Source: Trochalopteron elliotii
Taxonomy: Eukaryota > Chordata > Aves > Passeriformes > Leiothrichidae
DNA: 64,000 nt
Reading direction: 5' to 3'
Assembly (NCBI GenBank): GCA_024734555.1
Contig: JANPWX010000215.1
Coordinates: forward strand, 492,182-556,181
The notes below the pieces were generated by a model. That model was not told the DNA's origin, did not search any database, and saw only the letters and a list, made by a program, of their open reading frames with translations. The position numbers and the translations under genes are program-made. Of this stretch, positions 57,001-64,000 are shown in pieces; the first letter of the stretch is position 1, and every line of letters begins with the position of its first letter.

Positions 57001-58945
57001 ATAGGAAGCTTCAGATGTAGCTTTCCATCTCTGTGACAACAGAAAGATGGTACCATACTTGCACTGTATGGCCATATTTTGGATGGGGCATGTGTATTTT
57101 AAGGATTGTCACTTCACTCAGGGGCTCTTGTTCATGAAATGAGTTTGGGTACAAGGGTGGATCTGGTTTTGGTTCTAGTGGAGAAATCCAGAGATGGTTT
57201 AAACACTTTCTGAATTGTGTACCTAAGAACTCTGTTTTCTTCTAGGGAGGATTTTCTGGTTTTCCTCTTCTGCAGGGGAATACTAAACCTTTGGGGGTAG
57301 GGGAGTGATGAGGATGGGAGCAGTAGGTCTTGCACCTTCTAAACAAAGGGAAAGCAAAGGCAGCCTAGGCCCCTGGTTTGGAGGGTAACCTTGTATGTCT
57401 GTATTGGTACGTACAGGATGTTCCTTGGGTTAGGAACACAGCAGATGCCTTAATACTCCAGAGGAGTATTAGCCTGGATAAATGTCATTTGTTCTCTAAA
57501 TCAGGCCATCTGTAGATTGCAATCTGTCCCTTTGGTTGCATCCTGGCTGAAAGTCTCTGAATGCTGCTCTGTGTCATGACTTGACTTTGTATACAGTAAG
57601 TTGGAAAATGTACCTCCAGACTGGACAACAAACTGCTGCCTCTGGCCCAGGGGCTCCATGGCTCTCTCCTGTGGGTGCAGGTCTGCCTGAGCAGGAGCTG
57701 TTGTCCATCCCTCAGCCTTCACCATTGTGGAAGCTTCCATTTCCCACCACGGTACGTACAGGCTCTGCTGGCCCCTCCTGCATGAGTCTCATTTCACCAT
57801 CTCTGATGACTGGGAGATGCTGTCTCCTTGTTGCAAACCAGGGGGAAAAACCTGCAGACCTGGGCTCCTGCAGCTGTTGGGAGCTCTGGCAACAGAACTG
57901 TGGTGCTGATGTACCCTGGGGGCAGGAACATCATTACTGAGTCATGGTAAGACTGGCCCCAGGCTACTTGATGCTGTCCTGGGTCAGGTGTTCAGGGTTG
58001 TTTTTCTGATAGGCCCTGGTGCAGAAACTTAAGCACCTTGATAGAGATTTTGAGATTGCTGATGGTTTATATATAGGATTAATCTTCCCTGAAGAAAGGC
58101 ACACACTTCACTTTGGCAGTTGGCCCTTGCAGAAAGGAACTTGGTTTGTACTGGCGCTGCTGCACAACAGGATTTAATTTTGAGGCCATAAAAGCATCTT
58201 CTTGTATCTTGAAACACTTTCCGTTTTTCAATTCAATAACAACCATTAAAGAAAACAACATTACGTACCTCAACCTCAATTAAGCCCTGCATTAAATGCT
58301 TCACATGTTTATGGGGAACAGAGAGGGGAACCCAAACCACTTATAGGCAAACAGCACTGTTCATTAGAAACCACCCCAGGACAGACAATTCAATCTGCTC
58401 CTCCAAATCTCAAGTATGAAAATGACCATTATGGATTTCTAGTGGTTTTCAGTTGCATTTAATATTTGCTAACAGGATGGGCTGATAAAATGGATGGGGG
58501 CAAGAGAGTGGCAGTAAAGCAGTGTCAGTGCAGCCTTTCTTCCTGAATGCTTGTTTGCTTTTTAATCTTACTTCCTTTCATACTTTTTTTTGGCAACATT
58601 CCCATGGCTTAGACTGCAAGCAGTGAGATGGACCTGCACACTCTGAGGTCCAGCCAGACTTTGAAGCACAGCACTAGTAACTTATGAACATTGCAAAGGC
58701 TGGTGAAGCCAAGAGGTCTCCTGACCCAGGTCACTTCCCTTAGAAATGAAAGCAAAAGCTGCAAAGTGCTCAGTGCTGCAGGGTGTGACGGAAGGTTAAG
58801 AATTAACAAAAGGAAGATTTTGTTCAAGTCAGGCGTCTTGTAATCATTTCCCGATATGAAGAGTAGCAGTGGCTGTGAGAATCTTGCATGTGAGCTTGGC
58901 TGTGGTTTGGTGACAAGTGGAGGTGACCACAGGTCTTGCCTGAGG

Positions 58946-58973
58946 GCTGTGGTAGTGCTGCTGTGGTAGTGCT
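58946..58973 (+). repeat. 14-bp perfect tandem duplication
   Basis: GCTGTGGTAGTGCT occurs twice back to back with no mismatch. Confidence 0.9.
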
Positions 58974-60240
58974 CCCCCTGCACAGCCTCACACCCCTCTG
59001 TGGCCTCGGCTGCCTCAAACTTTTTTTTTGGTGGGGGGGAAGGAGAGGAGCAAGTTTTCAGCCAGATCAGTGCCATTGCAGGCTCTTTTCCAGCTCAAAA
59101 AGACCTCCCAGGACAGTGGTGGCCTATGTTTAGATGGGTCTGGGATGCTCACAGACCTGGGCAGGCTTCTGTGACTTCAGAGCACAGACTGGCATTTTGG
59201 GGGAAGAGCCTGGAGTTGCTCCTGTGCCTCTGGCTCTTGCAACCATGGCTGCTGATTCAAATGCAGGGAAAACCTTCCAGAAAAGGCTAGATCAGCCCAA
59301 GACCCAGCTGAACCACAGATCAGAAAAGTCATCCATGGGGCTTTTCTCATTCTTTATGTTGTCTTCTAAAAATCTTTCTGAAAATCAAACTCTCACTTGC
59401 CACAATGAGGGCTGCTCTCTGCTGTCAGGGTTTGGTGTTCTGAAGCTCTGGTACTCAAGTTCAAGGCAGAGACAATTAGGGGAGCACCACACAGACTGCC
59501 AAACAGTCCAGAAAAATAAGCAGCTGTAATGGCAAAGTGGCCCATGATTTCAATTCCTGTATTTCACGTGTCAAGGGTATTCTGAGGATACTTGGAATAA
59601 TAGGAGCTTGGGCTTTTTCCTTGTTGCATCCTGCTCCTGTTATGTTCAGCATGTTTGTTTCTTGCAGCCAGCTGTTACCCACCCACCTAGATGGAGACAG
59701 GGTTGAATGATTTAATTGTGTAACACTTTAAAAGTTGTTTTTTACCTCGCTCCAGCCTGTTGATGAAGCTAGCATATGGCTTCCAACACCTGTCCTCGGG
59801 CCTTTCCTACTGCCATTATAGCTGTGGAAGTCCAAAATAAAAGAAACACCCTGCAGAGTAAGTTTCTGGGATAGATGAAAGACTTTAAACTAAAGAGAAG
59901 ACTGGCTGTAACTTAACAGCTTAGGTAGGTCTGCTCTCTTGTCTAAAATTGTGTGTCTTTTTTTCATTTTTTTGGGATATTTCCTATCCCAAAAAGAATT
60001 GCAACAGCAACCAGTGTAAATAGCTGGCAGGTAATGTCAGCCAGGCTTCCACCTCCAAGCTACAGCATGCTTCTCTCAATTTAAATTTTGTAATTTTTTG
60101 CAAGCCAAAACTTCAAACCCACTAGGGATTAATTACAAGGCTGGGCCCAGCAACATTTTGCTATAGCAGAACAGAATTAAAAGTTGATGCAGCTGCTGGG
60201 AGCTGAACCCTGCTCTCTGGCAAGCAGCAGCCTCCTCGTT

Positions 60241-60715
60241 TGGTCACAGACTCGCAGAATGGTTTGGACTGGCAGAGACCTCTAAAGGTCCTCTAGTCCA
60301 ACCCCTCTGCCACGGACATTTTTTTATGAGATAAGGGTCTCCATAGTCCATTGCACCAGACCTTGAACATTTGCAGGGCTGAGGCCATCTGTCTGTCACT
60401 TCCCTGCTCAAACAGTTCCAATGTCTCACCACAAAAAAATTCTTATGTGCAATCTAAATCGTACACTTTTTCAGCTAAAAACCTGCCCCTTGTCCTTATG
60501 TCCCAATAAAGTCTGTCTCAGTCTTTCTTACAAACTGTATATATTGAAAAGAAAGCCCCACAGTAAAGTCTCCCCCCAGAGACTTCTGGAGCCCAGACTG
60601 AACAACCCCAGCTCTCTCAGCCTTTCTTCATAGGACAGCTGCTCCAGCCCTGCTGACTGGTTTTGTGGCCCTCCTGTGGACCCATTCCAGCAGGGAGAGC
60701 TCCTATGCTGGCAAG
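60241..60715 (-). mobile_element. CR1 LINE 3' fragment, about 475 bp
   Basis: Read on the + strand the element begins near its 3' end with CACAGACTCGCAGAATGGTT and AGAGACCTCTAAAGGTCC, then TAGTCCAACCCCTCTGCC, CCAATGTCTCACCAC, a CAATCTAAATC phrase, CCTTGTCCTTATGTCCC, GACTGAACAACCCCAGCTC, TCAGCCTTTCTTCATAGGA and TTTGTGGCCCTCCTGTGGAC. These are successive landmarks of the avian CR1 3' region in reverse orientation. The copy is 5' truncated and has accumulated small changes, so it is inactive. The left edge is sharp; the right edge is approximate. Confidence 0.9.
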
Positions 60716-61929
60716 TACCTTGTCTGACTTAAAGGGAGGTGTATATTGGTTTGTAATTAGTCAGTGAGGGGAAAAGCCAATTTTAGGCTTGGGAGAGCAC
60801 TGTTAATGAATGGCCAGGTAATGGTCTGACTGACTGCAAGGCCAGCCTGCCTTGGTGCTGGAGGCTGGCTGGTTACCCAGGGCCAGACTTGCTGGACCTG
60901 CAGGGCCTGTTTGGCCCTAGTGCCCTTGTTTACTGTCCCAGGGGAGGCTCTGTGTGTGCCCTCTCTGTGTGTGCACTGTGCTGGGCTGAGCACACAGAGG
61001 GAGCACACACACACACGTGCTTGGTTGGCCAATGAGGTGCCAGACTATCTCAGCATTTCTGCTGCTCAGCTGAGGCAAAGCCTCTGCTGCTTGGCTGTTG
61101 GCAAGCCTGGTGGTTGCTCTGCTTCCTGCCTCCCCCATATGGTGGCTTGTTTAAAAATAAGACATTTACAAGGAGCAGAGGTTGTAAAAGTAGGCTAACC
61201 AGAGGGGGATCTGCAATAAGTGCTTGGAAGGAAGCTTGAACAAGTGAGGAGGGACCCAGTACTGTCAGCTGCACCTACACCATGTTCATTCTTGCTGCTG
61301 CTCTGACATCTGATCATCTTTGGGAACTGCACTGAGAGAAGATGGGATCTTCCAGCTGCCCTTCCTGTGCTCTGGGGCTATTCAACCCCACACACCCTCA
61401 ACAGCCAAACTGGACAGTATGCCCAGCATTCATTCCTGGCTGCTGCTCATCCAGTATCCCCCAGCACTCACACTGGGATGTGATGGAAGGATGCAGATAG
61501 CAGGTGAGAGAGGCCCCAGGAAAAGGCAGCATGGTGCCAGCACCTGGATGCTGCATCTTCACATCAACTACCTCCTCTGCTGAGCCTTTCTAGGCTCAGA
61601 TTCTGTCAGGGCTTGTAGGCCATGACATTTCCTGTATTCCCACTTGGAGCAAAGGTGCTTGCTGGTCACTTTGTTGCTCAGGTGCTCCCAGTTTTTTCTA
61701 GCACATGCAGCCCCTGATGTTTGAAGGGAATTTAAAAGGATATTTGGGGAAGGCAGGTGGCTGCTTGTGGCCAAGTGGTCCTGCTTCAATATATCAGTCA
61801 TGCCCATGCACTGTTGCATATGGAAACAGCAGAAGGAAACAAGCTAAGTCCTATTCTACTCTGAAATAAATCATGGTCATTTCAGAAGGCCAGAAAAATT
61901 ACTTTAAAAAGTTACTTGTTAGCTTTCTC

Positions 61930-62640
61930 TATGAGCTGTTCAATTGCCAAGGCTCAGAGTCCAACTCCTCTGAAGCAGCTGCTCTGAGATTTCTAGAAAC
62001 CTTGAATCATCAGAATCAATTACATCAAATTTAATAAACTTCACAATAAAAACAGCTAATCAATTGCCACTGTTTTCATCTGCCATAGGGCTTCTGCAGC
62101 TGTTTTTATTTTAAAACAATCCACTACTGAACCAGAATATGCAACTGGAGTGAAGCATATTAAATCAAGATGAACATTATGTGTGTAGAAAGATCAATTC
62201 ATAATTTTGCCAGGACGATGAAGTGCCCTGTTGTCCCAAGCCTGAAAGCACAGCACTGACAATCCTCTCAGCTGGCCTGGGTGTGACTCCACAGCTCAGG
62301 CTGCTGCTGAGTATGTGCCAGAAACTTTAGTAGTAGGGAAGTATTGTTTGTAACTCTGTACTTTGCATTAACAATATCTATTTGTAGGATGGTTTCCTGC
62401 TCTTGTTTTCAACTTCACTAAATCTTTATGATGATAATGCATTGTACGCAGGGATTTCAGTTGCTTTTCTTTAAGCAAAATCAATTACATTTTAAATACC
62501 TCTGACTTGTTTTTTTTTTTTTTTAATTTGAAAGTGTGGAAATAAACTGCACTGCAAATGATTCAAAGCTTAATTAATTTCAAAGATTACCTTTTACAAG
62601 AAATCAATGCTAAATATGAACTATTTGGTAGTGCAGTTTG
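61930..62640. promoter_or_regulatory. Candidate conserved non-coding block, homeodomain-site-rich
   Basis: The AT-rich, non-repetitive sequence carries AATCAATTACAT twice (62014-62025 and 62479-62490), plus CTAATCAATTG and TTAATTAATTTC. Such clustered TAAT/ATCAAT cores are usual in vertebrate enhancers. No comparative data support it yet. Confidence 0.25.
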
Positions 62641-62834
62641 TGTGAGGAAGAGGGAAAGGAAAAAACCCTGCACGCGTGGTTTGCCTTGTGTGAAAGAGAT
62701 GATCATTCTGATGCTTTCCTACCCAAAAACTGGATAAGGATTTAGAACATCATTTGTTGAACCTCTGCAATGTTCTTAATTGTCCCAGTCAAGACAGGAG
62801 TTTGGGGTTTTGTGCCTTTTTTTGATTGTTTTGG

Positions 62835-62835
<1 letters not shown>

Positions 62836-62866
<31 letters not shown>
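62836..62866 (+). repeat. T31 homopolymer
   Basis: A run of 31 T. It might be the poly(A) tail of a minus-strand insertion, but no retroposed gene body is visible upstream on the minus strand (positions above 62866), so it is listed as a simple repeat. Its length is likely unreliable in assemblies. Confidence 0.9.
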
Positions 62867-62869
<3 letters not shown>

Positions 62870-64000
62870 CCTGGAAGTCTAGAATCTAGACTTTTGTGTC
62901 TAGAATTTTGTGACCTAAAGAACAAAAATTTTTTTGAGCCTTTAAGAACAATTAATCGCCTGTTTTGAACTCAATACAGCCTCCTCTCTGCTTTTCACCT
63001 AACTGCTTCAGCTGCTAAAAAATGCTGGAGTAATCCACAAGTGTTTTAGAAACTATCCAGACAAATATAATCCATGGCAAATTTAGCAACCTCAGACTTG
63101 CTTAAAGTTGCAAGAATCTGTTTAATGATTTTGTGGTAACCCAGCTGGGCTGAAGAGCAGCCTGGCTCTCCCTCGAGCGCCTGACACTGACATTTTTGGC
63201 ACTGCAGATAATTACAGCTTGGGCTGAAGAGGATTTCAGGCAAAGAGTCTCTGAGTACAAACTAGCACTCCTAAGTCTACGTGCAGCCCAGTGTAAACCT
63301 TAGGTATTTCCCAGTTAATCCTCTTTGTTGATGTCTTATTTACTGCCAGACCTGCAGCCCAAAGTTGTGAATTCTGCCCCCTCTTAGTGCTCAGGGAAAT
63401 TACAGAGTGCAGAAAAGGCGGCTCAGTGAGAAGGAGCTGCCAGTACTGAAGAGTGGCAAATACTGTGGAAGGAACCACGTTGTACCTTTTTAGAAAGAGT
63501 ATGGCATTGACATCAGATTCCAGGTCTTACACACCTCAGGGCTCCAGCTGGGCTGGGGACTGTGTAAAGAGAAGATCAGGCCATCTTCTCCCATCAGACA
63601 TGAAAATCCAGTGCTAAGCATCTGCAGAACCTCTCTGAAGTACTTTGACACTTCTAGGTTATGGGATGGAATAATGAACACAACAGTTTGGACAGGGGTT
63701 TTTAAAGCTTGCTGAAGGTTGAGCCTGATGAACTCTGGTCAGTTCAACCTCACAGCCACAGCTAGCATGTGGCTTCTTAGATAGGAGGCACCAAATCCAC
63801 ATTACTGCTGCTCAGTGCACACATCCAACAGTGTTCTGCTACACTCAAGAAGAAGTTGGCCAATTCAGTGAACTTGTGCATTTATATAGTTATTTCCAGG
63901 TACTTAGTTACCTATCAGACCATGAAGCAGGGGTTAACTTGAGTGTACAGATAAACTGGTTGTGAAATGCTTCAACAGTATAAAAGGAAAATCAAGCAAA

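Larger units (their letters stand above)
53256..64000. other. Intergenic DNA downstream of GLCCI1
   Basis: This holds two CR1 fragments, a 14-bp tandem repeat (58946-58973), a T31 tract and a candidate conserved block near 62 kb. From about 57.3 to 61.9 kb it is GC-richer with several chance open frames on both strands (for example 57581-57940 and 58609-59076), none recognisable. ICA1 is expected next on the minus strand from mammalian gene order, but none of its exons was found, so it probably starts beyond base 64000. Confidence 0.75.

Noticed and set aside
57501..59530. Overlapping 119-155 codon frames on both strands in GC-richer intergenic DNA
   Set aside because: Frames on both strands overlap, none matches a family I know, and no splice or promoter structure is evident. 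Frames of this length are expected by chance in GC-richer DNA.
62836..62866. T31 as the tail of a processed pseudogene on the minus strand
   Set aside because: No coding-like or UTR-like body or target-site duplication could be seen next to it.
53256..64000. 3' exons of ICA1 on the minus strand
   Set aside because: Expected from mammalian gene order, but I found no minus-strand frame resembling the C-terminal part of ICA1. The gene probably lies further right.

Overview
The window is vertebrate nuclear DNA: long AT-rich introns, GT-AG splice sites, no operon-like packing, and one multi-exon gene on the + strand. Repeats point to a bird. There are 3'-end fragments of CR1 LINEs (53985-54061 and 60241-60715) and a tRNA-Ile-derived SINE with a CR1-like tail (15738-15875, minus strand) of the type known from passerines. 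A songbird or close relative is therefore the best guess; this is inference from repeats, not a database match.

The only protein-coding gene I can support is GLCCI1 (glucocorticoid-induced 1, FAM117 family). Seven consecutive coding exons (called exons 2-8 by analogy with the eight-exon mammalian gene) lie at 18968-19119, 27036-27122, 35075-35191, 37157-37309, 43231-43441, 49169-49289 and 50351-50699. They join in one open frame of 395 complete codons plus a split first codon, ending in TAG at 50697-50699. The N-terminal exon (about 150 residues in mammals) is not here and should lie left of base 1. The GC- and CpG-rich first 560 bases look like the 3' flank of its promoter CpG island. A 3'UTR of about 2.55 kb follows, with AATAAA hexamers at 51570, 52045 and 53232.

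Layout: 1-560 CpG island tail; 561-18967 intron 1 with candidate conserved elements near 1.3-1.45 and 1.9-2.3 kb, a 58-bp tandem duplication and the SINE; 18968-50699 coding exons and introns; 50700 to about 53255 3'UTR; from there to 64000 intergenic DNA with two CR1 fragments, a T31 tract and a candidate conserved block near 62 kb. In mammals ICA1 follows on the opposite strand; I saw no ICA1 exon.

The most notable structure is in intron 6. A 10-bp minisatellite (46711-46880) has a two-copy 80-bp higher-order pattern, and 20 bp beyond it sits a close match to the CTCF core motif inside a CpG-richer patch. I found no evidence of a previously undescribed system; the other findings are splice-site, 3'-end, repeat and candidate-enhancer details.
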